Shown here in pieces: positions 50,548 through 59,353 of a stretch of DNA of 64,000 bases. How positions within the stretch are numbered: position 1 is the first letter of the stretch; each line of letters starts with the position of its first letter. Below the pieces are notes generated by a model. The model had not been told where the DNA came from. It saw only the letters and a program-made list of their open reading frames with translations, and made no database searches. Location of the stretch: assembly GCF_026339955.1 (NCBI RefSeq), contig NZ_JAPEPW010000001.1, forward strand, positions 5,079,001 through 5,143,000. The letters run 5' to 3'. The DNA comes from Streptomyces sp. NBC_01549 (GTDB taxonomy: Bacteria; Actinomycetota; Actinomycetes; Streptomycetales; Streptomycetaceae). A program made the translations under genes and the position numbers.

Positions 50548-51771
50548 ATGCCACTGGCCCTGCTCGCCCTAGCCGTGGGCGCCTTCGGCATCGGTACCAC
50601 CGAGTTCGTGATGATGGGCCTGCTGCCCGACGTCGCGGACGACCTCCACATATCCATCCCGAGCGCCGGACACCTCGTCTCGGCCTACGCCCTCGGCGTG
50701 GTGATCGGCGCCCCGCTGCTCGCCGCGGCCACCGCCCGGATGTCCCGCCGCAAGGTCCTCATCGCCCTGATGGGGCTCTTCGTGGCCGGCAACGCGCTGT
50801 CCGCCTTCGCCCCCGACTACCACTGGCTGCTCGCCGCCCGCTTCGTCAGCGGCCTGCCGCACGGCGCGTTCTTCGGCGTCGGCGCCGTCGTCGCCACCAA
50901 CCTCGTCGCCCCCGAGCGCAAGGCACGCTCCGTCTCGCTGATGTTCCTCGGCCTGACCGTCGCGAACATCGCGGGCGTCCCCGTCGCCACCTTCATCGGC
51001 CAGCACTTCGGCTGGCGGGCGACCTTCCTCGGCGTGAGCGCGATCGGCCTGGCGGCGATAGCCTCGCTCGCGTTCCTCATCCCGCGCGACCACACGCACG
51101 CCCCCACGGGCGGCCTGCGCGGCGAACTGGCCGCCCTGCGTTCGCTCCCCGTCTGGCTGGCCCTCGGTACGACGGTCGCGGGCTTCGGCGCCCTGTTCTC
51201 CGCGTACAGCTACATCACGCCGATGCTCACGGACTCCGCCGGGTACGCCGACTCCAGCGTCACGCTGCTGCTGGCGCTGTTCGGCGTCGGCGCGACGGCC
51301 GGCAACCTCGTGGGCGGCCGCCTCGCGGACCACTCCCTGCGCGGCACCCTCTTCGGCGGACTCGCCTCGCTGGTCACGGTCCTCGCCCTCTTCCCCGTCC
51401 TCATGAGCGCCCAGTGGAGTGCGGCCGTCGCCGTCACCCTCCTCGGTACGGCCGCCTTCATCACCGGCTCGCCGCTCCAGCTGATGGTCATGGAGAAGGC
51501 CTCCGCGGCGCCGTCCCTGGCGTCCTCCGCCAACCAGGCCGCGTTCAACCTCGCGAACGCCGGCGGTGCGTGGATCGGCGGCGTCGCGCTGGCCGCCGGC
51601 TTCGGTGCGACGTCGCCCGCGCTGGCGGGGGCGCTGCTCGCGGTCCTCGGCCTCGCGGTCGCCGCGACGGCGTACGCCGTGGACCGCCGCCGCGCCGAGG
51701 TCCTCGCACCCACGCCCGGCCGCCTGGTGGCGACCCACGTCCCCCCACACCCGGAACACGCCCATCACTGA
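50548..51771 (+). CDS. MFS exporter of the AraJ/PbuE (DHA1) type
   Basis: 407 residues, 12 helices, from ATG 50548 with GAAAGG upstream. First-helix motif LAVGAFGIGTTEFVMMGLLPDVA is diagnostic of this DHA1 group. AYALGVVIGAPLLAAATARMSRRKVLIALM and GLPHGAFFGVGAVVA follow. Family members export sugars, purine nucleosides or drugs. In-frame codons reaching back to 50446 would read through the perfect palindrome and are not likely coding. The C-terminal tail is His-rich (HVPPHPEHAHH), possibly metal-binding. Confidence 0.88.
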   Translation: MPLALLALAVGAFGIGTTEFVMMGLLPDVADDLHISIPSAGHLVSAYALGVVIGAPLLAAATARMSRRKVLIALMGLFVAGNALSAFAPDYHWLLAARFVSGLPHGAFFGVGAVVATNLVAPERKARSVSLMFLGLTVANIAGVPVATFIGQHFGWRATFLGVSAIGLAAIASLAFLIPRDHTHAPTGGLRGELAALRSLPVWLALGTTVAGFGALFSAYSYITPMLTDSAGYADSSVTLLLALFGVGATAGNLVGGRLADHSLRGTLFGGLASLVTVLALFPVLMSAQWSAAVAVTLLGTAAFITGSPLQLMVMEKASAAPSLASSANQAAFNLANAGGAWIGGVALAAGFGATSPALAGALLAVLGLAVAATAYAVDRRRAEVLAPTPGRLVATHVPPHPEHAHH

Positions 51772-51781
51772 CGCAAGGACC

Positions 51782-51798
51782 CGCGCCCAAGGGGCGCG
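51782..51798. terminator. Short hairpin after the MFS gene
   Basis: CGCGCCC (51782-51788) pairs with 51792-51798 around AAG, 10 nt after the MFS stop codon. Confidence 0.5.
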
Positions 51799-51852
51799 AG
51801 GAACTGCGAGACCAGCCCCCACCGGCCCGCGGCCAAAAAACTCACCGGACGG

Positions 51853-51886
51853 GTAGGGGCGGGGGCGAAAGACCCCCCGCCCCTAC
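51853..51886. terminator. Terminator of nadE
   Basis: GTAGGGGCGGGGG (51853-51865) pairs exactly with 51874-51886 around an 8-nt loop (CGAAAGAC). It lies 5 nt past the nadE stop and separates the convergent MFS and nadE genes. Confidence 0.8.
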
Positions 51887-51890
51887 GGCG

Positions 51891-53645
51891 TCACGCGTGC
51901 TCGCGCCACCGATTCGTGATCGGAAGCCGCCGGTCCTTGCCGAACCCCTTGGCGGAGATCTTGGTGCCCGGCGGATACTGCCGGCGCTTGTACTCCGCCG
52001 TGTCCACCATCCGCAGCGTCTTCACCACCAGCTCCCGGTCGAACCCCGCCGCGACAATCCCGTCCGCGCCCTCGTCCCGGTCCACATACCGCTCGAGGAT
52101 CGCGTCCAGCACGGGATAGTCGGGGAGGGAGTCCGTGTCGACCTGGTCGGGACGGAGCTCGGCGCTCGGTGGCTTGGTGATCGAGTTCTCGGGGATCGGC
52201 GGGGTCTGCCCCCGCTCGGCCGCCGCCCGGTTGCGCCACTCCGCCAGCCGGAAGATCGACGTCTTGTACACGTCCTTGATGGGCCCGTACGCCCCCACGG
52301 AGTCGCCGTACAGCGTCGAATACCCCACCGCCAGCTCGGACTTGTTCCCCGGCGCCAGCACGATGTGCCCCTCCTGGTTGGAGATGGCCATCAGCATGGT
52401 GCCCCGCAGGCGCGACTGGAGGTTCTCCTCGGCCAGCCCGGTCAGCCCCAGCGACGACATATACGCGTCGAACATCGGCTCGATCGCCACGGTCCGGAAG
52501 TTGAGCCCGGTCCGCCGCGCGAGCTCCGCCGCGTCCCCCTTGGAGTGGTCGGACGAGTACTTCGACGGCATCGAGACCCCGTACACGTTCTGCGCGCCGA
52601 GCGCGTCGCACGCGATCGCCGCGACGAGCGCCGAGTCGATGCCACCGGAGAGTCCGATCAGTACGGACCGGAACCCGTTCTTCGCGACGTACGCCCGCAG
52701 CCCGACGACCAGCGCCGAGTAGACCTCCTCGTCGGCGTCGAGCCGCTCCGCGTACCCGCCGGCGACCTCCGCCTCGTACGCGGGCAGCGGCTCCTCCGAG
52801 AGCACCAGCCGCTCGATGCGCAGCCCGTCGTCCACCACGCCCGTCACCGGCTCGGCGGCGCCCGCCGGCAGCTCCAGGTCCAGTACGACGCACCCCTCCG
52901 CGAACTGCGGCGCCCGCGCGACGACCTCCCCGTCCCGGTCGACCACGATGGAGTCGCCGTCGAAGACCAGCTCGTCCTGCCCGCCGATCATGGCGAGGTA
53001 GGCGGTGGTGCAGCCGGCCTCCTGGGCCCGCTTGCGCACCAGTTCGAGGCGGGTGTCGTCCTTGTCGCGCTCGTAGGGGGAGGCGTTGATGGAGAGCAGC
53101 AGCCCGGCCCCGGCGGACCGGGCGGCCGGTACGCGCCCGCCGTCCTGCCAGAGGTCCTCGCAGATGGCGAGGGCCACGTCGATCCCGCGCACCCGCACGA
53201 CCGGCATGGTGTCGCCGGGCACGAAGTAGCGGAACTCGTCGAACACGCCGTAGTTCGGGAGGTGGTGCTTGGCGAAGGTCAGCGCCACCCGGCCCCCGTG
53301 GAGCACGGCGGCGGCGTTCTGCGGGGCGCCGGCCGGCTGCCCGTACTTCGGCTGGGCGGTCTCGGACCGGTCGAGGTAGCCGACGATCACCGGCAGCTCC
53401 CCGAAGCCCTCGTCGGCCAGCCGCGCGGCCAGCGCGCGCAGCGCCGTGCGGGAGGCCTCGACGAAGGACGACCGCAGGGCCAGGTCCTCGACGGGATACC
53501 CGGTCAGCACCATCTCGGGGAACGCCACCAGATGCGCTCCCTGCTCGGCGGAGTGCCGGGTCCAACGGACGATCGCCTCGGCGTTGGCGGCGAGATCGCC
53601 GACCGTCGAGTCGATCTGATTCAGGGCGAGGCGTAGTTGAGGCAC
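51891..53645 (-). CDS. nadE: Glutamine-dependent NAD+ synthetase
   Basis: 584 residues. The N-terminal nitrilase-type glutaminase has the Glu-Lys-Cys triad in FPEMVLTGYP, FAKHHLPNY and LAICEDLW. The C-terminal synthetase has the PP-loop GLSGGIDSAL, ASSNQ-type STLYGDSVGAYGPIKDVYK, and KPPSAELRPDQVD. It amidates deamido-NAD with ATP and glutamine-derived ammonia. Start GTG 53645 (MPQLRLALNQIDSTVGD) has TACACT exactly 6 nt upstream and no ribosome site, so it is probably leaderless. Complete. Confidence 0.96.
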   Translation of the reverse strand: MPQLRLALNQIDSTVGDLAANAEAIVRWTRHSAEQGAHLVAFPEMVLTGYPVEDLALRSSFVEASRTALRALAARLADEGFGELPVIVGYLDRSETAQPKYGQPAGAPQNAAAVLHGGRVALTFAKHHLPNYGVFDEFRYFVPGDTMPVVRVRGIDVALAICEDLWQDGGRVPAARSAGAGLLLSINASPYERDKDDTRLELVRKRAQEAGCTTAYLAMIGGQDELVFDGDSIVVDRDGEVVARAPQFAEGCVVLDLELPAGAAEPVTGVVDDGLRIERLVLSEEPLPAYEAEVAGGYAERLDADEEVYSALVVGLRAYVAKNGFRSVLIGLSGGIDSALVAAIACDALGAQNVYGVSMPSKYSSDHSKGDAAELARRTGLNFRTVAIEPMFDAYMSSLGLTGLAEENLQSRLRGTMLMAISNQEGHIVLAPGNKSELAVGYSTLYGDSVGAYGPIKDVYKTSIFRLAEWRNRAAAERGQTPPIPENSITKPPSAELRPDQVDTDSLPDYPVLDAILERYVDRDEGADGIVAAGFDRELVVKTLRMVDTAEYKRRQYPPGTKISAKGFGKDRRLPITNRWREHA

Positions 53646-53730
53646 GGGCCCAGTGTAATCGTCAGAGCGACACAATGGGGTGTGGGGCGCCCCACGTGGA
53701 GACGCCCCGGCCCCTCAGGCCTCCAGGTCC

Positions 53731-55314
53731 TCAGCTCCGGTATCCGAGGATGGTCATCATCCCCGCCTCCGAGTGGTAGACGTTGTGGCAGTGGATCATC
53801 CACAGCCCCGGGTTGTCGGCGTCGAAGTCGACCGTCAGCGTCGCGTTCGGCAGCACGATCGCCGTGTCCTTGCGCGCCCCGCCCGTACCACCGGCCCCGC
53901 CGGGGAGGGCGAAGGTGTGCCCGTGCAGATGCACCGGGTGCCACATGCTCGTGGAGTTGGCGAACACCAGCCGCACCCGCTCCCCGGACCGCACGGGATG
54001 CCGCTGATCCGCGCGGTACGGCTTCTTGTCGAAGACCCAGTCGTACTTCTCCATACCTCCCGTGAGCCGCAACCTCACCGTGCGGTCCGGCGCCTTTCGT
54101 GACAGCGCCACGGACTCGTCCGCCGTCAGCCTCTCGGCCGTCAGCAGCCGTCCGTCGAGCTCCTTCGGCCGTACGGAGGCGGCGGGCGCCGTCCCCGCGC
54201 CCGTACGCAGCAACGCCCGCGCGGACGCCTTCTTGCCCTCGGCCAGCGCGGTCAGCGGGAAGACCCCGTCCTCGGCGGTGACCAGGACGTCGTAGCGCTC
54301 GCCCATGCCGAGCAGCAGCGCGTCCGTCGTCGCGTGCCGTACCGGGAAGCCGTCCGTGTGCGTCACCGTCATCTCGTGCCCGCCGAGGGCGACCCGGAAG
54401 GCGGTGTCCCCGGCCGCGTTGATGATGCGGATGCGGATACGGTCACCGGGGCGGGCGCCGAAGGTGGAAGGGGCCTGCGCCGTACGCCCGTTGACCAGGT
54501 AGTGCGGGTACGCGACATCGCCCGCGTCGCCGCCCAGCAGCTCACTCTCGGCACCCATGAGCATGTGCGACCCGCTCATGTCCATGCCCGTGCCCATGTC
54601 CATGCCCTCGTGCATGCCGCCGCTGAGCTCCTTGAGTACGGCGTCCGGCGTGGAACCGTCCACCCCGTCGACCCAGTCGTCGAGGACGACCACCCACTCC
54701 TTGTCGTACGAGAGCGGCTCCTTGGGGTCCTCGACGATCAGCGGGGCGTACAGTCCGCGGTCCTGCTGGGTGCCCGAGTGGGGATGGAACCAGTACGTCC
54801 CCGGGTCCGGCACCGTGAAGCGGTACGCGAACTCCGCGCCCGGCCTGACCGCCCGCTGGGTGACGCCGGGCACGCCGTCCATGTCGTTGCGCAGGGCGAT
54901 GCCGTGCCAGTGCAGGGACGTGGACTGGGGGAGGTGGTTGGCGAGGGTGAGGTCCAGGGTGTCGCCCGCGGTCACGCGGACCTCCTTGCCGGGCAGCTCG
55001 CCGCCGTACGCCCAGGACCTGACCGTACGGCCGCCGAGGTCGAGGGAGGTCGCGGCGGCGGTGAGGCGCACCTTGCGGACCGGGCCCGAGCCCCGCTTCC
55101 TCTCGGCGGCGGCGACCTCCGGACCCGCCGGATCGACGTACCCCTTCGGTACGCTCCCGCTTCCCTCGTTCCCCTCGTTCCCTTCGTGGCCCGAATGTCC
55201 CGAACCCGAGCCGGAGTCCGAGCCCGAGCAGGCGGACAGAACTCCCGTGCCGACGGCCGTCCCGGCGACGGCGATGGACGCACCGAGAACGGTGCGGCGC
55301 GTGTGTATGCGCAT
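53731..55314 (-). CDS. Multicopper oxidase (CueO/PcoA-like), exported
   Basis: 527 residues. RR-containing signal HTRRTVLGASIAVAGTAVGTGVLSAC with a lipobox-like LSAC, then a Gly/Ser/His linker. All four copper sites are present: LHWHGI, WFHPHSGT, HPVHLHGH and HCHNVYHSEAGM. A methionine-rich patch (MHEGMDMGTGMDMSGSHM, about 235-252) resembles the cuprous-ion site of CueO. It oxidises Cu(I) outside the membrane. Beside a Met/His-rich DUF6153-type gene with a CsoR-like box, it forms a copper-handling group. Confidence 0.92.
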   Translation of the reverse strand: MRIHTRRTVLGASIAVAGTAVGTGVLSACSGSDSGSGSGHSGHEGNEGNEGSGSVPKGYVDPAGPEVAAAERKRGSGPVRKVRLTAAATSLDLGGRTVRSWAYGGELPGKEVRVTAGDTLDLTLANHLPQSTSLHWHGIALRNDMDGVPGVTQRAVRPGAEFAYRFTVPDPGTYWFHPHSGTQQDRGLYAPLIVEDPKEPLSYDKEWVVVLDDWVDGVDGSTPDAVLKELSGGMHEGMDMGTGMDMSGSHMLMGAESELLGGDAGDVAYPHYLVNGRTAQAPSTFGARPGDRIRIRIINAAGDTAFRVALGGHEMTVTHTDGFPVRHATTDALLLGMGERYDVLVTAEDGVFPLTALAEGKKASARALLRTGAGTAPAASVRPKELDGRLLTAERLTADESVALSRKAPDRTVRLRLTGGMEKYDWVFDKKPYRADQRHPVRSGERVRLVFANSTSMWHPVHLHGHTFALPGGAGGTGGARKDTAIVLPNATLTVDFDADNPGLWMIHCHNVYHSEAGMMTILGYRS

Positions 55315-55409
55315 GACTGAGTAACACCTCGTCGTGGTGATGTCGTGATGATGCGGCGTGCTGATGGGCGCGTCCGCCGCTTCCGGTACGAAGCGGCCGA
55401 TGCGCCGGC

Positions 55410-55659
55410 CTAGGACCTGTCCGGTCGATCACGGTGGAGGAAAGCAGCGGCGCCTTGTCGATACCGGTGAGCGGGGCGTGGTGCGTGCAGCTGCAAGGCG
55501 GAGGAGGGCGTCGACGCGATGGGGGTCCCCCCGCTCGAGCGAAGTCGAGAGTGGGGGAGTCGGCAACCGACGACAACGCCGCAGATGTGCGCCCGTAGCG
55601 GAGCGGCTGATGTCACCGCCACCCCGCGTCTCCGCCGTGATCGGCCGGACAGGTCCTAG
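55410..55659. mobile_element. 250-bp MITE-like non-autonomous element
   Basis: The ends are 25-bp inverted repeats starting CTAGGACCTGTCCGG, with one mismatch (55410-55434 against the complement of 55635-55659). It carries no credible transposase. An internal stem (GGGGGTCCCCCCGCTCGAGC ... GAGAGTGGGGGAG) is of a kind I have seen scattered in Streptomyces genomes. The outer CTAG is probably the target duplication. It sits between the multicopper oxidase gene and the DUF6153-type gene, whose TAG stop is the TAG of its right border. Confidence 0.75.
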
Positions 55660-56105
55660 ATGCGCAGCACCGACAGACGGGCGAGGAGGGTTCGGGGTGG
55701 GGGAGCGTTCGGCCACAGCGTGTGCGGCAAGCGGATGCGTGCGGGTGGGCGGAGGAGGTCGGCCCCTGGGCGGCCCGGGGCCACCGCGAGCAGCAGTGCG
55801 AGGGTGAAGCTCCCGAGCACGGCGAGACAGACGGAGAGCGGGTCCATGCCGCTCATGGGCGGCATCTTGGGTTCAGGGGCGGCGGACGGGGCCGACATGA
55901 CGGACGACGGGACCGACATGGCGTACGCGGAATGGTCGGAGGTGTTGTCCGCGCTCGTGCCCGCGCCGGTTCTCATGGCCGCGCTCATGCCCGTGCCCGT
56001 GCCGTGTCCGGACGGGTGACCCAGCGTGTGCATGGTGACGATCCCGAAGAGCAGCGCGGCGAGCAGCGTCAGCTGTCCCCACCGTGCTCTGCTCCTCGTC
56101 GTCAT
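55656..56105 (-). CDS. Met/His-rich membrane protein (DUF6153 type), copper-linked
   Basis: 149 residues. An N-terminal helix (LTLLAALLFGIVTMHTLGH) is followed by an external segment rich in Met, His and Pro (GHPSGHGTGTGMSAAM, PKMPPMSGMDPL), a second helix (LSVCLAVLGSFTLALLLAV) and a basic tail. The Met/His spacing suggests Cu(I) binding. A CsoR-like box 12 nt upstream of the start predicts copper induction. The stop codon falls in the CTAG of the adjacent MITE-like element. The family name is from recall; the role is inferred. Confidence 0.72.
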   Translation of the reverse strand: MTTRSRARWGQLTLLAALLFGIVTMHTLGHPSGHGTGTGMSAAMRTGAGTSADNTSDHSAYAMSVPSSVMSAPSAAPEPKMPPMSGMDPLSVCLAVLGSFTLALLLAVAPGRPGADLLRPPARIRLPHTLWPNAPPPRTLLARLSVLRI

Positions 56106-56116
56106 ACCCGGTAGCT

Positions 56117-56131
56117 TACCCCCACCGGGTA
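56117..56131 (-). promoter_or_regulatory. CsoR-like copper operator
   Basis: TACCC-N5-GGGTA (TACCCCCACCGGGTA) matches the G/C-rich dyad of Streptomyces CsoR sites. ATACCCGG overlapping the start at about 56104-56111 may be a second half. It is 12 nt upstream of the DUF6153-type gene. Confidence 0.6.
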
Positions 56132-56167
56132 TCCGTACCGCTCAGCCGCATGCCCGGAGACAGCGAC

Positions 56168-56192
56168 GCCCGCCCCTCGACGAGGGGCGGGC
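56168..56192 (-). terminator. Terminator of the sedolisin gene
   Basis: GCCCGCCCCT (56168-56177) pairs exactly with AGGGGCGGGC (56183-56192) around CGACG. It starts 21 nt beyond the sedolisin stop on the reverse strand. Confidence 0.8.
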
Positions 56193-56212
56193 GCAGTGGT
56201 GACGGGGGACCG

Positions 56213-58162
56213 TCAGTGACCGTGGTTCGAGCGGAACGACTCGATGTAGCCGGAGGTGGGCGTGCCCACACCGGTGACGTCGTCGTAGCCGCGCACGGCC
56301 TTCAGGGAGCTGTCCTTGCCGAGGCTGCGGACGGAGGTGAGCAGACCGGCCGACGCGTCGAAGGAGTTGGCGAAGTCCACGCGCGCCACGGCGAGTTCGG
56401 AGCCCGTGGGGGTGTCCGTCACGTCGTGGTAGGCCTTGGAGCCGTACTTCGCGTAGATCGACGGGTTGGCGAAACCGATCGCCTTACCGCCACGCGCCTC
56501 CTGGGCCAGGGCCTGGACGGCCGCGATCACCGGCGCGGCGAGCGAGGTGCCGCCGATCCGGTACTCGCTGTACTGCTGGGACCCGTCCGGGAAGGTCTGC
56601 GTCTGGCCGACCTTGAAACCGGTGTTGGGGTCGGCGACCGCCGCGATGTCCGGCACGGTGCGCATGGCCGTGGTGCCGTTGGCCGTGGCGAGCGCGCCGG
56701 GCACGACACCCTTCTGGTAGAAGGGCTGTGCCACGGTCTTGCTGGTGCCGCCGCCCGCGCCCGAGGTGAACGCGCCCGGGAAGCCGGTCCAGCTCTTGCC
56801 GTCGGCCGCGAGGGCGGCCTTCTCGGTGCCCCAGCCGGTCTCGAACTGGTACTTGTCACCCTTGCCGACCGCCAGCGAGGTACCGCCGACCGCCGTCACC
56901 CACGCCGAGTTGGCCGGGGTGTCGACCTGCTTCGTACCGGTGTTGGCGACCTCGTCACCGTTGTCACCGGAGGAGAAGTAGAAGCCGATGCCCTCGACCG
57001 CGCCGAACTGGAAGGTCTGGTCGTAGGCGGCCGCGAGGTCCGGCGTCTGGTTGGCCTCGATGTCGCCCCACGAGTTGGAGACGATGTCGGCCAGGTGGTT
57101 GTCGACGATCTTGTTCAGCGAGTCGAGCAGATCGTTGTCGAAGCAGGACGCGGCACCCACGTACGTGATGCTCGCGTCCGGCGCGACGGCGTGCACGGCC
57201 TCGACGTCGAGGGTCTCCTCGCCGTACCAGCCGGCCGCCCCGCACGCCTCGGTCTGCGTGTAGGTGCCGGGCAGCACCTGACGCAGCTGGCTGCTGCTGT
57301 ACGCCGCGTCACCGTGCTTCTTGGCGTACGTGGCCGCGTCGAACGCGATGGTCGGCGAGGCGTACGCGTCGGTGATGGCGACCCGCACGCCCTTGCCGGT
57401 GCGCTTGCCCGCGCCGTAGGCGGCGCGCAGCTGCTTGCCCGTGTAGCCCTGGATCGCGTACGGGATCTTCGTGCCGTACGCGTCCGGCAGGGTGCTTGCG
57501 ATGTTCGAGCCGAAGTACGAGGAGAACGGCCCGGAGTTCTTGAACACCGCGTCCGGGGGCGGCAGCGTGTCGTCGTGCGTCGCCTTGTGCGGGGCGTTGT
57601 CCAGGCCGGTGACGGTCAGGACGGCGCCGTTCAGGGCGGCCGGTGCGGAGGCCGTCTTCGACGGCGCCCGGTAGGTCTTCTTGCCCTTGGTGTAGTTGTG
57701 CAGCTGGGTGCCGAACGCCTTCTCGGCGGCGGCCACGTCGCCGGTGACGGAGACGTAGTGCTGCGTGGTGCCGGTGACCTTCAGACCGGCCGACTTCAGC
57801 CACGAGGTCACCGCGGCGACCTGCGCCTTGGTGGCGCCGAAACGGGCCTGCGTCTGCTTGGCGCTGAGGTACTTGCCGTACGAGGCCGAGTTCGGGTCGG
57901 ACACGGCCTTGGCGTATGCGGCCAGACCGGCGGCGTTCCGGCCGGCCAGGTAGACCCGGGCGGAGACCTGGGAACTGTCGGACGCGGCTCCCTTGTCCGC
58001 CTTCGCCGTGGCCCACGCGGGCTTGGTGCCCGTGAGGGTGTCCCGGCTGGGGCCGTCCGCGGCGTTGGCCGTGGGTATACCGAGCGCCAGCGCGCCGGCG
58101 AGCAGCGGCAGTGTCGCCGCCATGCTCACCCCGGCGCGCACGATGGCGCGATTGGATCTCAT
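56213..58162 (-). CDS. Secreted sedolisin-type serine-carboxyl protease (S53)
   Basis: 649 residues with a signal peptide (to about 35), a pro-kumamolisin activation domain (about 50-200; LSAKQTQARFGATKAQVAAV) and the S53 catalytic domain. The Glu and Asp of the triad lie in YGEETLDVEAVHAV, the oxyanion Asp in FYFSSGDNGDE, and the nucleophile in the GGTSLAAP motif. A calcium site (DVTGVGTPTSGYI) closes the domain. Acidic-pH endopeptidase by family. Monocistronic, with a terminator hairpin after its stop. Confidence 0.93.
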   Translation of the reverse strand: MRSNRAIVRAGVSMAATLPLLAGALALGIPTANAADGPSRDTLTGTKPAWATAKADKGAASDSSQVSARVYLAGRNAAGLAAYAKAVSDPNSASYGKYLSAKQTQARFGATKAQVAAVTSWLKSAGLKVTGTTQHYVSVTGDVAAAEKAFGTQLHNYTKGKKTYRAPSKTASAPAALNGAVLTVTGLDNAPHKATHDDTLPPPDAVFKNSGPFSSYFGSNIASTLPDAYGTKIPYAIQGYTGKQLRAAYGAGKRTGKGVRVAITDAYASPTIAFDAATYAKKHGDAAYSSSQLRQVLPGTYTQTEACGAAGWYGEETLDVEAVHAVAPDASITYVGAASCFDNDLLDSLNKIVDNHLADIVSNSWGDIEANQTPDLAAAYDQTFQFGAVEGIGFYFSSGDNGDEVANTGTKQVDTPANSAWVTAVGGTSLAVGKGDKYQFETGWGTEKAALAADGKSWTGFPGAFTSGAGGGTSKTVAQPFYQKGVVPGALATANGTTAMRTVPDIAAVADPNTGFKVGQTQTFPDGSQQYSEYRIGGTSLAAPVIAAVQALAQEARGGKAIGFANPSIYAKYGSKAYHDVTDTPTGSELAVARVDFANSFDASAGLLTSVRSLGKDSSLKAVRGYDDVTGVGTPTSGYIESFRSNHGH

Positions 58163-58711
58163 AAAACCCCCTGCGATGCGGTTCGTCGCATGTCCGGTCG
58201 TTCGTGATGTGCGAGACCGTGTGCCGGAATTGAGGGCACAGGGACTGGATCACGCTGGGGGTCACTCTGGCGATGATCCGTTCATGCCAGGGGAATGAGA
58301 AAGCCAAGGAAACACCAAGTGGCTGTGATTGAAGGGCATTTGGGGCGGTATGGCGGCACCCTCGCCCTCGATGTAGGGATATCCCTCGTTATCTTGTAAA
58401 GGGGTTCCCCACATTCGTCAGCGTATTGCGACATCGGCGAGTTCGTGGTTGGTCCCGGCGCTGGTAGGCGCATCCCGGCCCGGAGCGTGCGGGGGCTTTG
58501 AAGCAGCTGGACTCATACGACACGAAGAGTTCCACCGGTGCGGCCATACGAAGGCCCCAGGCGTCGACCGCGCCACGAAGGCCGAGTCGACGCCTGGCGA
58601 GGACGGCATCGGTGGCCGACCACCGATCGGCCGCGTGAACAACCCTGCGGGTCAATACTCCTGGGGTCTGTCCGGCATGGGGTCCGTCCGGCATGGTCCG
58701 CCGGACAGGTC
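58163..58711. other. Long intergenic region with repeat-element fragments
   Basis: About 550 nt without a gene I can support. The left third holds the sedolisin promoter region and A/T-richer DNA (58260-58420). At 58655-58697 two near-copies of GGGTC(T/C)GTCCGGCATG stand in tandem. At 58698-58715 the complement of CTAGGACCTGTCCGGCGG forms an element end that supplies the TAG stop of the DUF305 gene. Confidence 0.55.
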
Positions 58712-59353
58712 CTAGTCGCGGGCCTTGGCGCCCCGCTCCTTGAGCATGTCCGCCATCAGCTGGATCTCCGACTGCTGCGCGTCAACCATGCCCTGCGCGA
58801 GCTTCTTCTCCACGCCGACCGTGCACTTCGCGACGCAGCCTTCGGCCATGTGGATGCCGCCCTTGTGGTGGTCGGTCATCAACTGCAGGTAGAAGACCTC
58901 CGCCTGCTTGCCGCTCAGCGTGTTCAGCTTCTTCATCTCGGTGTTGGTCGCCATGCCGGGCATCAGCGCGCCGTCCTTGCCGGACGCCATGTCGCCCATG
59001 CCCATCCAGGTCATGGGCGCGTCCGCCGACACCTTCGGCAGCTCCCACAGGTCGAGCCAGCCCAGCAGCATGCCGCGCTGATTGGCCTGCGTCTGCGCGA
59101 TGTCGTACGCGAGTCGCCGTACCTCCACGTTGTTCGTACGGTCGCGCACGATGTACGACATCTCGACGGCCTGTTGGTGATGGACCGCCATGTCCCGCGC
59201 GAAACCCGCGTCCGCGGAGTCGGCCGACGGCACCTTCGTTCCGGAGGACCCCGAGCCGTCGCTCTCGGCGACCGCGTACGTGATCGCGCCGGCGGCGACC
59301 AGCGCGGCAGCCGTGGTCCCCGCGATCCAGCCCATCTGTCGCATCTGGATCAC
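58712..59353 (-). CDS. DUF305 (ferritin-like) membrane-anchored protein
   Basis: 213 residues from GTG 59353, overlapping the upstream TGA by 4 nt (GTGA). One N-terminal helix (GWIAGTTAAALVAAGAITYAVA) anchors an external four-helix bundle with FARDMAVHHQQAVEMSYIV and the later YLQLMTDHHKGGIHMAEGCV, the paired HH motifs of DUF305, plus a Met-rich MGMGDMASGKDGALMPGM. DUF305 genes often accompany copper-resistance genes; metal binding is inferred. The stop codon comes from a repeat-element CTAG. Confidence 0.85.
   Translation of the reverse strand: MIQMRQMGWIAGTTAAALVAAGAITYAVAESDGSGSSGTKVPSADSADAGFARDMAVHHQQAVEMSYIVRDRTNNVEVRRLAYDIAQTQANQRGMLLGWLDLWELPKVSADAPMTWMGMGDMASGKDGALMPGMATNTEMKKLNTLSGKQAEVFYLQLMTDHHKGGIHMAEGCVAKCTVGVEKKLAQGMVDAQQSEIQLMADMLKERGAKARD

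Noticed and set aside
55410..55622. 70-residue reverse-strand protein inside the MITE-like element
   Set aside because: It begins and ends with the element's repeats and has no family resemblance. Best explained as chance coding in repeat DNA.
58389..58694. Small reverse-strand genes between sedolisin and DUF305
   Set aside because: Several overlapping frames are open but none has a ribosome site or family. The region carries repeat fragments.
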